This document shows, in pieces, positions 47,209 through 56,564 of a stretch of 64,000 nucleotides of DNA. Each line of letters starts with the position of its first letter. The first letter of the stretch is position 1. The position numbers and the translations under genes were made by a program. Below the pieces are notes generated by a model, which saw only the letters and a list, made by a program, of their open reading frames with translations, was not told where the DNA came from and did no database searches. Source of the stretch: Flavobacterium sp. LMO8. Its GTDB lineage: Bacteria > Bacteroidota > Bacteroidia > Flavobacteriales > Flavobacteriaceae. Where the stretch lies: the NCBI RefSeq assembly GCF_009495755.1, contig NZ_WIBJ01000033.1, forward strand, positions 85,067 to 149,066. The letters are read 5' to 3'.

Positions 47209-47247
47209 AAAAAAAGCTCTGAATTGTAAGTTCAGAGCTTTTTTGAT
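47209..47247. terminator. Bidirectional terminator after the FAS1 gene
   Basis: AAAAAAGCTCTGAA pairs with TTCAGAGCTTTTTT across a 7-nt loop, between convergent genes. Confidence 0.9.
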
Positions 47248-47248
47248 T

Positions 47249-47887
47249 TTATTGTGCCAGCCAATTCTTAAAATCGTAGAAGTTTTTTGGAGAAACACCA
47301 TGTCCAATAGGGTATTCTTGGTATTCCACTTCTAAACCTAAATTTTCTAAAGCTGGTTTTGCTTTTCTTGCCCAATCTACTGGAATCACTTGGTCAACTG
47401 AACCATGTGAAACAAAGAATTTCAAATGAGAAATGGCTTTGGTATCGATAACTTCTGGTAGGATTTCCTGATTAAAATAACCACTTAGCGCCACAACTTT
47501 AGTAACTTTTTCAGGATAAGTTAGGGCAGTTGCATAACTTAAAATGGCACCTTGACTAAAACCAATTAAAGTTACATTTTCAGTATCTATTGGGTATTGT
47601 TTTACGATTTCGTCAATAAAACTCGCTATTATTTCAACCGATTTTTTGGCTTGTACGTTATCAGAAAACTTGTTTTCATCTGCATCAAAATGAATGGCAT
47701 ACCAAGCATGACCATAAGGTTGTAAATCATAAGGCGCACGAACCGAAATTACATAACTATCATCGGGTAATTCGGGAGCGAAAGAAAATAAATCTTCTTC
47801 GTTGCTACCATAACCGTGTAAAAGTAGTAATAATGGATTTTTATCTTGTTTAACTTTTGGTTCTTGAATAAGATAGTGTAGGTTCAT
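47249..47887 (-). CDS. Alpha/beta hydrolase, phospholipase/carboxylesterase family
   Basis: This 212-residue enzyme has the catalytic triad in order: serine in GFSQGA (near residue 112), aspartate in HGSVDQVIP, and histidine in GHGVSP. The opening LLLLHGYGSNEEDLF carries the oxyanion-hole segment. It is a small esterase of the acyl-protein thioesterase/phospholipase type; the substrate is unknown. No signal peptide is seen. It is the last gene in the batA/dihydroorotase-like group. Confidence 0.92.
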   Translation of the reverse strand: MNLHYLIQEPKVKQDKNPLLLLLHGYGSNEEDLFSFAPELPDDSYVISVRAPYDLQPYGHAWYAIHFDADENKFSDNVQAKKSVEIIASFIDEIVKQYPIDTENVTLIGFSQGAILSYATALTYPEKVTKVVALSGYFNQEILPEVIDTKAISHLKFFVSHGSVDQVIPVDWARKAKPALENLGLEVEYQEYPIGHGVSPKNFYDFKNWLAQ

Positions 47888-47889
47888 TT

Positions 47890-48216
47890 TTAGAAGCTTT
47901 TAAATATTTTTTGATAGATTTCTCCTAAAAAAGGAACGATTTTCATTTCACCATTTAAACAATTGATAAAACCATAAATCCAAAGTATGAAAATAAAAAT
48001 CCAAAAGGAAGCCGAAACCATCCAATTATCAAAATAACCAACAGGATATCCTAATAAAAAGAAGGTTAAGAAAATACCTAATGCTTGTCTAATATGAAAA
48101 CTAGCAAATTCACTACGATTTTCTTCTTGATTCATAAATATGGCTATTATTGAACCTACAATGGTTAAATAACTTACAATTGCTGTTTGCTTACCTTTAT
48201 TTAGTTCTTCTTTCAT
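47890..48216 (-). CDS. Small membrane protein, DUF4870/Tic20-like
   Basis: This 108-residue protein has three or four helices (about 10-27, 45-60 and 69-88). The conserved FASFHIRQALGIFL segment and the helix arrangement are typical of the DUF4870/Tic20-like small membrane proteins common in Bacteroidota. The function is unknown. It lies 2 bp before the esterase gene and 5 bp after the dihydroorotase-like gene. Confidence 0.75.
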   Translation of the reverse strand: MKEELNKGKQTAIVSYLTIVGSIIAIFMNQEENRSEFASFHIRQALGIFLTFFLLGYPVGYFDNWMVSASFWIFIFILWIYGFINCLNGEMKIVPFLGEIYQKIFKSF

Positions 48217-48221
48217 TTCTA

Positions 48222-49481
48222 TTAATTGTTCATAATTAATTGTCCATTATTATAAATTCCAATAACTTTTCCTTTCATTTTTTGTCCTAAGAAAGCCGAA
48301 TTTTTAGATTTTGAAAGTATGTTTTCTTTTCCAAATGTCCAATTATCTTCTGTAGTGAAAAGTGAAATATCAGCTTTGTTTTCAATTGCTATTGATGGAT
48401 TTTCTACATTGAAAACCAGTTTATTAGCTGTTAATTTGTTAACTACTACTTCAAGTGGTAAAATCGTTAATAAAGCTCCAAAAGCACTCTCTAATCCGAT
48501 GGTTCCATCTTTGGCTAAATCAAATTCTAATTTTTTAAGTTCAATGTCTAAAGGATTATGATCTGAAGTAATACAATCGATTGTTCCATCTAAAACAGCT
48601 TCCACTAAAGCTTTACTTGTAGCTTCTTCTCGTAATGGAGGTAATACTTTGTATCGCGAATCAAATCCCATTAAAATTTCATCGATTAAAACTAAATTAT
48701 GAACCGCAACGCTACAAGTAACGTTCAAGCCTTTTGCTTTAGCTTCTTTAATTAATTTGATGCTTCCTTGAGTTGAAATTGTTGGAATATGTAATTTTCC
48801 ACCTGTATATTCTAATAAAAATAAGTTACGTGCGACTTGCAATTCTTCGGCTAAAGCTGGGATTCCTTTCATACCTAATTTGGTACTTATCACACCTTCA
48901 TTTGCAATTCCAATTCCTTTTAAAGTACTATCTTGACAAAAAGCAATCACCATTCCGTCGAAATCTTGTACATATTGCAAAGCAATTTTTTGAAGATTGG
49001 CATTTTGTAACGCTTTCTTATAGTCCCCAAAAGCGATTGATCCAGCGTTCTTCATATCGAATAATTCTGCTAAATCCGTTCCTTCGCAACCTTTGGTTAA
49101 CGCTCCGATGGGATATAAAGTTGTCGCTTGATTTTTGGCTCTGTCCAAAACAAATCGCACTTGCGCTTGATTATCGATGGTTGGGTTTGAATTAGGTTGT
49201 AAGGCTACAGCAGTAAATCCGCTTTTAGCAGCAACTTTCAAGCCGTTTTCTATGGTTTCACGGTCTTCGTAGCCTGGTTCTCCAAATGAAACCGAGCTGT
49301 CCATCCAGCCTTTAGAAACGTTTAGGTTTGGAATATTTACTACTTCAAAACCGGAAGTAACGGTGATTTCTTTTTCTATTTGAGTTATCGTTCCGTTTTC
49401 AATTTTGATGTCCATCACTTGGTTGTGAAACGGACTTGAAGCGTCGATAATTTTGGCTTGTTTTAGAATAACTTGCGTCAT
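48222..49481 (-). CDS. Dihydroorotase-like protein with lost metal ligands
   Basis: This 419-residue protein has the overall class I dihydroorotase fold, but the zinc ligands are gone. The usual DxHxHxREPG is DSSVSFGEPG at 61-70, so both histidines are serine (S63, S65) and the arginine is glycine (G67). Further family histidines are changed too: LHIAHVSTAGS reads LHIPTISTQGS, and the TDHAPH loop is SDHNPLD. It cannot act as a normal dihydroorotase. Inactive homologues (PyrC') scaffold aspartate transcarbamoylase in pseudomonads, which is a possible role here. The ATG at 49481 overlaps the stop of the BatA-like gene (ATGA), so translation is coupled. Confidence 0.85.
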   Translation of the reverse strand: MTQVILKQAKIIDASSPFHNQVMDIKIENGTITQIEKEITVTSGFEVVNIPNLNVSKGWMDSSVSFGEPGYEDRETIENGLKVAAKSGFTAVALQPNSNPTIDNQAQVRFVLDRAKNQATTLYPIGALTKGCEGTDLAELFDMKNAGSIAFGDYKKALQNANLQKIALQYVQDFDGMVIAFCQDSTLKGIGIANEGVISTKLGMKGIPALAEELQVARNLFLLEYTGGKLHIPTISTQGSIKLIKEAKAKGLNVTCSVAVHNLVLIDEILMGFDSRYKVLPPLREEATSKALVEAVLDGTIDCITSDHNPLDIELKKLEFDLAKDGTIGLESAFGALLTILPLEVVVNKLTANKLVFNVENPSIAIENKADISLFTTEDNWTFGKENILSKSKNSAFLGQKMKGKVIGIYNNGQLIMNN

Positions 49482-51403
49482 TTTACAAATTTTTGGATTA
49501 GTAGTTCTGTTATTAAAAATAGTAGTGTTGCGATGATAAACCATTTCCAAATTTCATTGCTTGTGCGTTCGGAAGCAATGTCGTTTAGAACGGTGGACAT
49601 GTTGTCTACTTTAGTGAAATTTTCAAAATTGGCAGTTGTAACTTGCATTAAATCGCTTTCCGTTCTTGGATAGTTGAAACTGATTTTCTTTAGCGAATTG
49701 TTTGCTTTGATGACATCAAAATTTCCAGCTTCTTCTGGATAATCGCCAAAAGACAGTTTACATTTGGTATTCAATATTTGTTGCATCGGAATGAAACTGT
49801 AGCCTTCTTTTTGTACTGAAACTACTTCATCTTTTGCCAAAATAGTTTCTAAAATCAGGTTTTCGTTTTCACCAATGGTATAAGCGTTAATTCCCGTTTT
49901 TCCTTGATTTTGTCCCATGTTGTAAAAGGTTGGAACAATTAAAGGTGCGTTCTGAAAATTACTATTTTGTTTGTTTATCGGTGCCGAAAAAGCGTAAAAC
50001 GTTCCCAATCGATTGGTTGTTGAACCTACGAAAACCGAATTGTCTTCGTATTGTAAAATGTTCGTAATTCCTGATAAAGTAAAACTTTCTTTTACATTTG
50101 GATATTGAAAATTAGTCACTTTTTTCTCAAAAACCGTTTGGTATAACGGATGATTAAAATTGATTTTTGTGATTTGTTTTTCAGAAGTTGAAAGTTCAGA
50201 ATAGCTAAATCCGCTGAAGTTTTTTACGAAAGCATTTAACAAGCTTGGCGAATTTTTTGCATTCGGAATCAAAACAATATTGCCGCCTTTTTCATAAAAT
50301 GATTTCAATGTAGTTCCTAAAGCAACCGGCAAATCTTCTAATTCATTTAATACAATGGCATCTTGATTTTCAATTTGATTGTAATCTAAAGTAGCTAATT
50401 CGGTGCTTTGAAAATTGAACTCATCAGCAGTAAAAATGCGACTTAAAAAGTTGTTTTTTTCTGAATTTCCGATAGCGATTACATTCGCTTTTTCAGGTTT
50501 GGAAATGCTTAAATAGTAATCGTTATCGTAGCTTAAACTGTTATCTTCGATACTGATGTTGCCGTGGAAATCGTTTTTAGGAATGGTGATTGCAATTTCT
50601 GTTTTTGGATTTTCAAATTTTGCGATGGTTTTTGCAATCGCTTTATTGTTACTAAAAACAGAAAGTGGCACTTCATTCTCAGTTTCACCAAAAGCTTGAA
50701 GCGTGATTTTCAATTCGTAAAATTGATCTAAAACTTGTGAAATCGCAACTTTATCAATGCTGATATTAGTTTTGTTTTGCGCTTCAGGTTGGATGAAATA
50801 TACCACATTATTTTCTGCTAAATCCAATGCTTTTTTACTTTCGGATTGAATCGCATCAGTTATGATAACGTAATCTTTCTTAGTGTTTTTCTTTTTGGTT
50901 TCGACTTGATTAATCAAATAATCCAATTGAAACTGCATTGCGGAATATTTCAAATTCTGCAATTCTTTTTGAATGGATTTGATATCGGTGTCCCAAAATA
51001 CTTCGGAATTGGTAAGTAATGAAAATTGTTGGTTTTCGGGTAATTCTTCTAATAAATCTTGAATGCTACGTTTTAGTAATTCGCCTTTAACTCCTTTGGC
51101 TTGCATAGAAAACGAGTTGTCTAATAAAATAATTAACTCGTTTCCTTTGTTTGTGGTGTCTTTGGCTTCAAAAAAAGGTTGGGCAAAAGCTATAATCAAA
51201 CTTGCTAATAACAATAATCGTGTGGCTAACAACAACCATTTTTTAATTTTAGAACTTTTTCGTGTTTGAATTTGAAGTTCTTTAAGCAGTTTTACGTTGG
51301 TAAAATATTCTTTTTTAAAACGACGTAATTGAAATAAATGCACCAAAATTGGTATAACCAACAGAAAAAGGAAGTAGAGAATTTCTGGATGTTTGAACTG
51401 CAT
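49478..51403 (-). CDS. BatA-domain membrane protein with von Willebrand-like region
   Basis: This 641-residue protein opens with the BatA/TIGR02226 segment FKHPEILYFLFLLVIPILVHLF, two membrane helices (about 7-24 and 58-76), then a von Willebrand type A-like domain (about 88-210) with the metal-site start IILLDNSFSMQAKG (DxSxS). A large periplasmic beta-rich region and a C-terminal helix (about 617-634) follow. Proteins of this type in aerotolerance (Bat) loci help maintain the envelope in Bacteroides. No MoxR ATPase is adjacent. It leads the four-gene group to 47249. Confidence 0.85.
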   Translation of the reverse strand: MQFKHPEILYFLFLLVIPILVHLFQLRRFKKEYFTNVKLLKELQIQTRKSSKIKKWLLLATRLLLLASLIIAFAQPFFEAKDTTNKGNELIILLDNSFSMQAKGVKGELLKRSIQDLLEELPENQQFSLLTNSEVFWDTDIKSIQKELQNLKYSAMQFQLDYLINQVETKKKNTKKDYVIITDAIQSESKKALDLAENNVVYFIQPEAQNKTNISIDKVAISQVLDQFYELKITLQAFGETENEVPLSVFSNNKAIAKTIAKFENPKTEIAITIPKNDFHGNISIEDNSLSYDNDYYLSISKPEKANVIAIGNSEKNNFLSRIFTADEFNFQSTELATLDYNQIENQDAIVLNELEDLPVALGTTLKSFYEKGGNIVLIPNAKNSPSLLNAFVKNFSGFSYSELSTSEKQITKINFNHPLYQTVFEKKVTNFQYPNVKESFTLSGITNILQYEDNSVFVGSTTNRLGTFYAFSAPINKQNSNFQNAPLIVPTFYNMGQNQGKTGINAYTIGENENLILETILAKDEVVSVQKEGYSFIPMQQILNTKCKLSFGDYPEEAGNFDVIKANNSLKKISFNYPRTESDLMQVTTANFENFTKVDNMSTVLNDIASERTSNEIWKWFIIATLLFLITELLIQKFVK

Positions 51404-51487
51404 TTATTATTAGAATTTGTCAAAAGTACGAAATTCCATTTAGAATTTAGAAATTAGATTTCAGAAAATGTTGTGCGTTAATTTTTT

Positions 51488-51530
51488 GGAACACAGATGA
51501 CACGGATTTGATAAATTTATACGGATTTTA
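51488..51530. repeat. Dispersed intergenic repeat, GGAACACAGAT family, partial copy
   Basis: TTTTTTGGAACACAGATGAC and ACGGATTT follow the pattern of the complete copy at 8528, but the right-hand inverted repeat is missing. A further CTGAAACAAGTTCAGTATGAC hairpin-like sequence lies beside it at 51535-51555. Confidence 0.8.
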
Positions 51531-51564
51531 GATGCTGAAACAAGTTCAGTATGACAAAAGTTGT

Positions 51565-52911
51565 CTATTTCTTCTTCCTCTTTTCGTCTCTTTTACGTTC
51601 GATGTTTCTATTTCTTGATTCGGTTTTACGTGGTTTACGTTTACCTGGTCCTCCAAGGTTTACTTTGGCATTTTTATCTTTTTTCTTATGAAACGCTTCT
51701 CCACCTTCTTTTTTAGGTGTTTTCAACAAGAATTTCATTTTTTTCTTTTCCTTTTCGAAGTCTAAATAGCGTTCTTCTATTTTTAAATCTTCAGGAATAG
51801 GAAGTTCTTTAATTTCGGTATTCATTAATAATTCTACCTCAATTTTTGGTTCCACTTCACTTGGAGAAATCAAACTTATAGCAACACCAGTTTTATCTGC
51901 ACGACCCGTTCTACCAATACGGTGCATGTATTTTTCTGGCTCTTCGGTAAATTGTAAGTTGATTACATGCGTAATATCGGAAATATCCAAACCACGCGCC
52001 ATGATATCGGTTGTAACCAAACCTCTTAATTCTCCCGCCTGAAAAGCTGCCATCGTATTCAAACGATAATTTTGAGATTTGTTCGAGTGAATAACACCAA
52101 ATTGCTCAGGAAATTCACTTTCTAAGGTTTCTGAAACTAATTCTACGATACGTTTATTGTTAACGAAAATCAACACACGATCCATTCCTTCTGTTTCACG
52201 AACCAAATGTCTTAACATGTTTAATTTGGTAAGGAAATTTGGAACTTGATATACAATTTGCTCAATTTGTTCTAAAGGAGTTCCGCTTTGTGCTAAAGAA
52301 ACTTCTTCAGGAAATTCGAAATATTCATCTAACATGGCATCTACTTCTTCGGTCATGGTTGCCGAAAATAAGATGTTTTGTTTTTTGCCACGCATCATCG
52401 ATAAAATCGAAGTCAATTGAGCACGGAAACCTAAGTTAAGAATTTCGTCAAATTCGTCAATTACTAATTTTTGTAATTCATCGAAACGTAAAACGCCATC
52501 TAAGCCTAAATCCATTACACGACCTGGCGTTCCTACTAAAATATCAACACCTTCGGCTAAATTTTTTCTTTGTGTATTGATGTTAACACCACCATAAATA
52601 CCAAGCGTTCGCACACTCATGTATTTGGTTAGTTTTTCTACTTCTTCTGCAACTTGAACCACTAATTCACGCGTAGGAACTAAAATAACTACTCTAGGCG
52701 ATTCGTTATTTTGAAATTTCCATTGTTTTAGAATGGGTAATAAATAGGCAAAAGTTTTTCCAGTTCCAGTTTGTGCAATTCCCATCATATCTCTTCCTGA
52801 AAGAATTACAGCATGCGATTTTTCTTGAATAGGCGTAGCGTGAACAAAACCTAATTCGTCTAATGCTTTTTGTAGTGATTTTGGTAAATCGAATTCTTGG
52901 AACGTTTTCAT
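51565..52911 (-). CDS. DEAD-box RNA helicase, RhlE/DeaD-like, with basic tail
   Basis: This 448-residue helicase has Q motif FQEFDLPKSLQKALDELGF, Walker A AQTGTGKT, DEFD in place of DEAD (VIDEFDEILNLGF), SATMTEEV, and HRIGRTGRADK. A lysine/arginine-rich C-terminal tail from about residue 395 binds RNA non-specifically. DEFD instead of DEAD is a conservative change and should not prevent ATP hydrolysis. It acts in RNA remodelling, presumably ribosome assembly; the exact role is unknown. The ATG at 52911 starts the Q motif region. Confidence 0.93.
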   Translation of the reverse strand: MKTFQEFDLPKSLQKALDELGFVHATPIQEKSHAVILSGRDMMGIAQTGTGKTFAYLLPILKQWKFQNNESPRVVILVPTRELVVQVAEEVEKLTKYMSVRTLGIYGGVNINTQRKNLAEGVDILVGTPGRVMDLGLDGVLRFDELQKLVIDEFDEILNLGFRAQLTSILSMMRGKKQNILFSATMTEEVDAMLDEYFEFPEEVSLAQSGTPLEQIEQIVYQVPNFLTKLNMLRHLVRETEGMDRVLIFVNNKRIVELVSETLESEFPEQFGVIHSNKSQNYRLNTMAAFQAGELRGLVTTDIMARGLDISDITHVINLQFTEEPEKYMHRIGRTGRADKTGVAISLISPSEVEPKIEVELLMNTEIKELPIPEDLKIEERYLDFEKEKKKMKFLLKTPKKEGGEAFHKKKDKNAKVNLGGPGKRKPRKTESRNRNIERKRDEKRKKK

Positions 52912-53064
52912 AAAGGGTATTAAATTTGTACAAAGGTACACAAACTTTTTATAATGATGTTTTAAGCACTTATTCTGTTAATAAACACAGTTAAAAAGTA
53001 ATTTTTATTAGTACTTTAATTTATAAAACAATATTTTCGCCTAAGTTTAGTTTTTACTCAAGCT

Positions 53065-54897
53065 ATGAATAAGAAACTTGTCTTTTTACTACTTTTTACT
53101 TTTTGCTTTTTTTCTTGGAATGGAAGTGCTCAAACTATTGCAAAAGAGGGAGATAGTATATCCATTTATCAAAATATTAATGATTTTTCTAAAAAAAATA
53201 AGTTTTCCCGATTTGTCTACAAATTAATTTTCAGAGAATCCGCATTAAAAGCTGAGAATTTAATTCCATTTCAACCTAAAATAGAGGATAATAAGTTAAA
53301 TGAGTATCATGATGGAAAAATTATACGAAATATAACTATTGAAACCTTAGATCCATTTGGCTATTCTGTAACAAATGAAAAAAAAGTTCCAAAGCGTAAT
53401 TTAGAACATATTGGAAATACAATTCACATCAAAACAAAAGAAATTGCCATTCGTAATATGATGCTTTTTCAGAAATACGATTCCTTAGATTCAAAATTAC
53501 TTCATGATTCTGAGCGATTGATAAGAAGTCAACGCTATGTTCGTGAAGTGACAATTGTTCCTGTAGCTATTCCAACTAGTAAAGATTCGGTAGATATTAA
53601 AGTACGTGTTTTGGATTCATGGACCTTGATTCCTAACGGTAGTTTATCTTCAACAGAGAGTAGTGTTAAATTGACGGAACGAAATATTTTAGGATTTGGC
53701 CATTTGATTAGCGGAAATATTAAGAATCGTTTTGATACTAATGAACGTGCCACTTTTGCACAATATACAATAAGCAATATTAAAAACACCTATATTCGAT
53801 TGGATTTTGATTATGCCAATGAATTTAATAACGATAGTAAACGAAGTTTGAATATTAATCGCTCTTTTTATTCGGTAATCACTAAAAATGCAGGAGGTTT
53901 TTATTTTGAAAATCGATTGCAAACCGAACAGTTCCCAGTAGCAGATACATTGAATTTTCAAAAAATATCGTATGATTTTCAGGAATATTGGTATGGTCGC
54001 GCATTTAAAATAAATCAAAAATCAAATCCAGAGCGTTATTTTAATAATTTGGTTTTAGCATTGACCTATAATCAAAAAGTATTTGGACAAATGCCAGCGG
54101 CTGTTTTAGATACTACCAACTATTTTTCAAATGAAAAAAATTGGATCGGAATGATAGGTTTTTCTAAGCAAAAGTTTTACCAAGACAAGTTTGTCTTCAA
54201 CTACAATATTACTGAGGATATTCCATACGGAGAAAATATTGCTTTAATTGTAGGTCATCAAGAAAAAAATAGTAATTCTCGAATGTATACTGGATTGAGT
54301 GTTTCTTTTGGTCAAAAATATTCTTTTGGCTATGCCAGTGGATTTGCCGAATGGGGAAGTTTTTACGATGCCGGGTTTACAGAACAAACCACTTTTAAAT
54401 TGGGATTCAACTATTTTAGCCCTCTGCTTACTTGGGGAAAATGGCATTTTAGACAATTTGTAAAACCTACTTATGTATGGGGCAATAATCGGGATGATTC
54501 GTTTAAAGACCGATTGACTTTAAGTGATGAAGATGGTTTGCCTGGATTTAATACTCGTTTAAACGGAACTCAAAAATGGACTGTTTCCTTTCAAACCCAA
54601 TCTTATATTCCTGGTAGTTGGTATGGCTTCCGATTTAGTCCGTATTTCAACACAACACTTGGTTCATTGGCAAACGAAAAAGCGTTGTTCTCCAGTAAAG
54701 TATATTCGAAATTTAGTATTGGAGCTTTAATTAATAATGACTTTTTAGTGTTTAATAGTTTTCAAATTTCGTTTTCGTATTATCCTACGATTCCTTTTGA
54801 GGGAGATGGAATTAACAAGTTTAATTCGTTTGAAAATACTAATTTATCACTTTACGATTTTCAATTATCTAAGCCAGCTTATATTCGATATGAGTAG
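53065..54897 (+). CDS. Omp85-like outer membrane beta-barrel protein
   Basis: This 610-residue protein has a signal peptide (SAQ, near residue 23) and a POTRA-like N-terminal domain (about 70-195; KIIRNITIETLDPFG ... LLHDSERLIRSQRYVREVTIVPV), followed by a C-terminal 16-strand type barrel (about 200-610) rich in alternating aromatic strands. The architecture is that of BamA/TamA relatives, though shorter, with only one POTRA unit visible. A function in outer membrane biogenesis or as a surface channel is possible; no specific family is evident. Confidence 0.82.
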   Translation: MNKKLVFLLLFTFCFFSWNGSAQTIAKEGDSISIYQNINDFSKKNKFSRFVYKLIFRESALKAENLIPFQPKIEDNKLNEYHDGKIIRNITIETLDPFGYSVTNEKKVPKRNLEHIGNTIHIKTKEIAIRNMMLFQKYDSLDSKLLHDSERLIRSQRYVREVTIVPVAIPTSKDSVDIKVRVLDSWTLIPNGSLSSTESSVKLTERNILGFGHLISGNIKNRFDTNERATFAQYTISNIKNTYIRLDFDYANEFNNDSKRSLNINRSFYSVITKNAGGFYFENRLQTEQFPVADTLNFQKISYDFQEYWYGRAFKINQKSNPERYFNNLVLALTYNQKVFGQMPAAVLDTTNYFSNEKNWIGMIGFSKQKFYQDKFVFNYNITEDIPYGENIALIVGHQEKNSNSRMYTGLSVSFGQKYSFGYASGFAEWGSFYDAGFTEQTTFKLGFNYFSPLLTWGKWHFRQFVKPTYVWGNNRDDSFKDRLTLSDEDGLPGFNTRLNGTQKWTVSFQTQSYIPGSWYGFRFSPYFNTTLGSLANEKALFSSKVYSKFSIGALINNDFLVFNSFQISFSYYPTIPFEGDGINKFNSFENTNLSLYDFQLSKPAYIRYE

Positions 54898-54924
54898 TTT
54901 TTTTGTTTCAGGTTTCAAGTTTTT

Positions 54925-54960
54925 GGAACACAGATTTCAAAAATGATAGTAATCTTTAAA
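54925..54960. repeat. Dispersed intergenic repeat, GGAACACAGAT family, remnant
   Basis: TTTTTGGAACACAGATTTCAA matches the left end of the family at 8528 and then decays. It lies between convergent genes. Confidence 0.6.
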
Positions 54961-55054
54961 ATTTTTTATGAACTTTATTCAATTTAACGATTGACTAATT
55001 TTTCCTTATATGACTTATATGTTTTAATTTTTGTTTAAAGTTTAAGTTTTCAAG

Positions 55055-56419
55055 TTAAATCGTCATTGAAAATAATTTTGTTTCTGGCGCTTTTCGTTTT
55101 AAACGTAAATCAAATGCCATGCAAATGTTGCGCACAAAAGGTTTTCCTTTTTCGGTTACTATAATTCCATGATCCAAGAATTTTAATAAGCCATCGAATT
55201 CCATTTCTTCCAAGTTTGCATGAATTTCATCTAATTCTGGAAATTGCATTGAGGTATCCTCCCAAGAAGTTGTAAACTGACACATTAAATTTAAAATATG
55301 TTTTCTGATTACTAAATCTTCTGGAGTAAGTAAATGTCCTCTAAAAACAGGTAATTGATTGGCTTCTAAACGAGAATAATAATCTTCAATTGTTTTTTCA
55401 TTTTGAGCAAAACTATACCAACTATCACTAATTGAAGAAACTCCAAGTCCTATCATTAATTGGGTTTTTGAAGCTGTATATCCCATGAAATTTCGGTGTA
55501 ATTTCCCTTCATTAAAAGAAGTAAACATGCTATCGTTTTTCAGGGCAAAATGATCCATTCCGATTTCTTGATAATCGTTTTTTGCTAACATTTTTTTGCC
55601 TTCTTCATACAATTTGCGTTTTTCGTCATCTTTTGGCAAATCTTCATCATTAAATCCACGTTGGCCATTGCCTTTAATCCATGGCACGTGCGCATAACTA
55701 TAAAAAGCTAATCGGTCTGGTTGCAAGGATTTTGTTTTATCAATCGTATCGATTACATTTTCTAACGTTTGAAATGGTAAGCCAAAAATCAAATCATGAC
55801 CAATCGAAGTATAGCCAATTTCTTTTGCCCAAAAAGTAACTTTTGCCACATTATGAAAAGGCTGAATTCTATGAATGGCTTGCTGAACTTTTTCGGAATA
55901 ATCTTGCACACCAAAACTAACACGTCTAAATCCTATATCGTATAGTTTTTGTAAATGTTGGCGCGTGGTATTATTTGGATGTCCTTCAAAACTAAATTCA
56001 TATGTTTTTGCCTTATCAGCAAATTTAAAAATTCCGTTTATCAATAATTCTAAATTTTCAGCTGAAAAAAAAGTTGGTGTTCCTCCTCCTAAATGAATTT
56101 CTTTAATGATTGGCTTTCTTGGAAACAAATCGCAATACATTCGCCATTCTTTTAAAACTGCTAAAATATAAGGATGTTCGACTTCGTGACGTTTTGTAAT
56201 TCGTTTATTGCAGCCACAAAATGTGCATAAACTTTCGCAAAATGGTAAATGAATATACAAGCTAATTCCTTCAGTAGTATTTGATTCTTTAAAAGACTGA
56301 AGTAATGATTTTTTCCAATCTTCAACATGGAAATAATCTTCTTCCCAATAAGGAACGGTTGGATAACTCGTGTATCGAGGACCTGGAACGTTATATTTTT
56401 GTACTAAAGAAACTTGCAT
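55055..56419 (-). CDS. hemN: Oxygen-independent coproporphyrinogen III oxidase
   Basis: HemN decarboxylates coproporphyrinogen III to protoporphyrinogen IX without oxygen, using radical SAM chemistry. The 454-residue protein has YNVPGPRYTSYPTVPYW at the start, the 4Fe-4S motif CESLCTFCGC (CxxxCxxC plus C) and the second SAM region HLGGGTPTFFSAENL. The HemN C-terminal domain is present. The ATG at 56419 starts the family-conserved sequence. The upstream region has a -7 element and two Crp/Fnr-like palindromes, in line with control by oxygen. Confidence 0.96.
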   Translation of the reverse strand: MQVSLVQKYNVPGPRYTSYPTVPYWEEDYFHVEDWKKSLLQSFKESNTTEGISLYIHLPFCESLCTFCGCNKRITKRHEVEHPYILAVLKEWRMYCDLFPRKPIIKEIHLGGGTPTFFSAENLELLINGIFKFADKAKTYEFSFEGHPNNTTRQHLQKLYDIGFRRVSFGVQDYSEKVQQAIHRIQPFHNVAKVTFWAKEIGYTSIGHDLIFGLPFQTLENVIDTIDKTKSLQPDRLAFYSYAHVPWIKGNGQRGFNDEDLPKDDEKRKLYEEGKKMLAKNDYQEIGMDHFALKNDSMFTSFNEGKLHRNFMGYTASKTQLMIGLGVSSISDSWYSFAQNEKTIEDYYSRLEANQLPVFRGHLLTPEDLVIRKHILNLMCQFTTSWEDTSMQFPELDEIHANLEEMEFDGLLKFLDHGIIVTEKGKPFVRNICMAFDLRLKRKAPETKLFSMTI

Positions 56420-56443
56420 AGCTGAAACATTTTTTTCAGAATA

Positions 56444-56451
56444 CGAAGATA
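56444..56451 (-). promoter_or_regulatory. -7 promoter element for hemN
   Basis: TATCTTCG on the minus strand differs by one base from TAnnTTTG. It lies 36.5 bp downstream of the palindrome centre at 56480.5, the same distance as on the other side of this region. No -33 TTG is present, consistent with activator dependence. Confidence 0.45.
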
Positions 56452-56473
56452 TAACAGCCTTATAAAACAAAAA

Positions 56474-56487
56474 ATGATAATTATCAT
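56474..56487. promoter_or_regulatory. FNR-like palindrome (TGAT-N4-ATCA) upstream of hemN
   Basis: ATGATAATTATCAT is a perfect 14-bp palindrome. Its core TGAT-N4-ATCA matches the inner eight positions of the FNR box TTGAT-N4-ATCAA. It is centred about 41 bp before the expected hemN transcription start, the class II activator position. Confidence 0.6.
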
Positions 56488-56495
56488 ATTGGGTC

Positions 56496-56515
56496 TATGT
56501 AACAAATATTACATA
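56496..56515. promoter_or_regulatory. Crp/Fnr-like palindrome (TGTAA-N6-TTACA) upstream of trx
   Basis: A perfect inverted repeat TATGTAA-N6-TTACATA, with the half-site spacing of CRP-family operators (TGTGA-N6-TCACA). It is centred 36.5 bp upstream of the last base of the trx -7 element. Confidence 0.6.
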
Positions 56516-56534
56516 CAAAAGGTAGTAAAATCAA

Positions 56535-56542
56535 TACCTTTG
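56535..56542 (+). promoter_or_regulatory. -7 promoter element for the trx-rhodanese group
   Basis: TACCTTTG matches TAnnTTTG, 22 bp before the trx start. There is no -33 TTG. Confidence 0.55.
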
Positions 56543-56564
56543 AAAATAATAAATAGAAAAATAC

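Noticed and set aside
53065..54897. Full BamA assignment
   Set aside because: Only one POTRA-like unit is visible and the protein is short, so the closest supportable call is Omp85-like.
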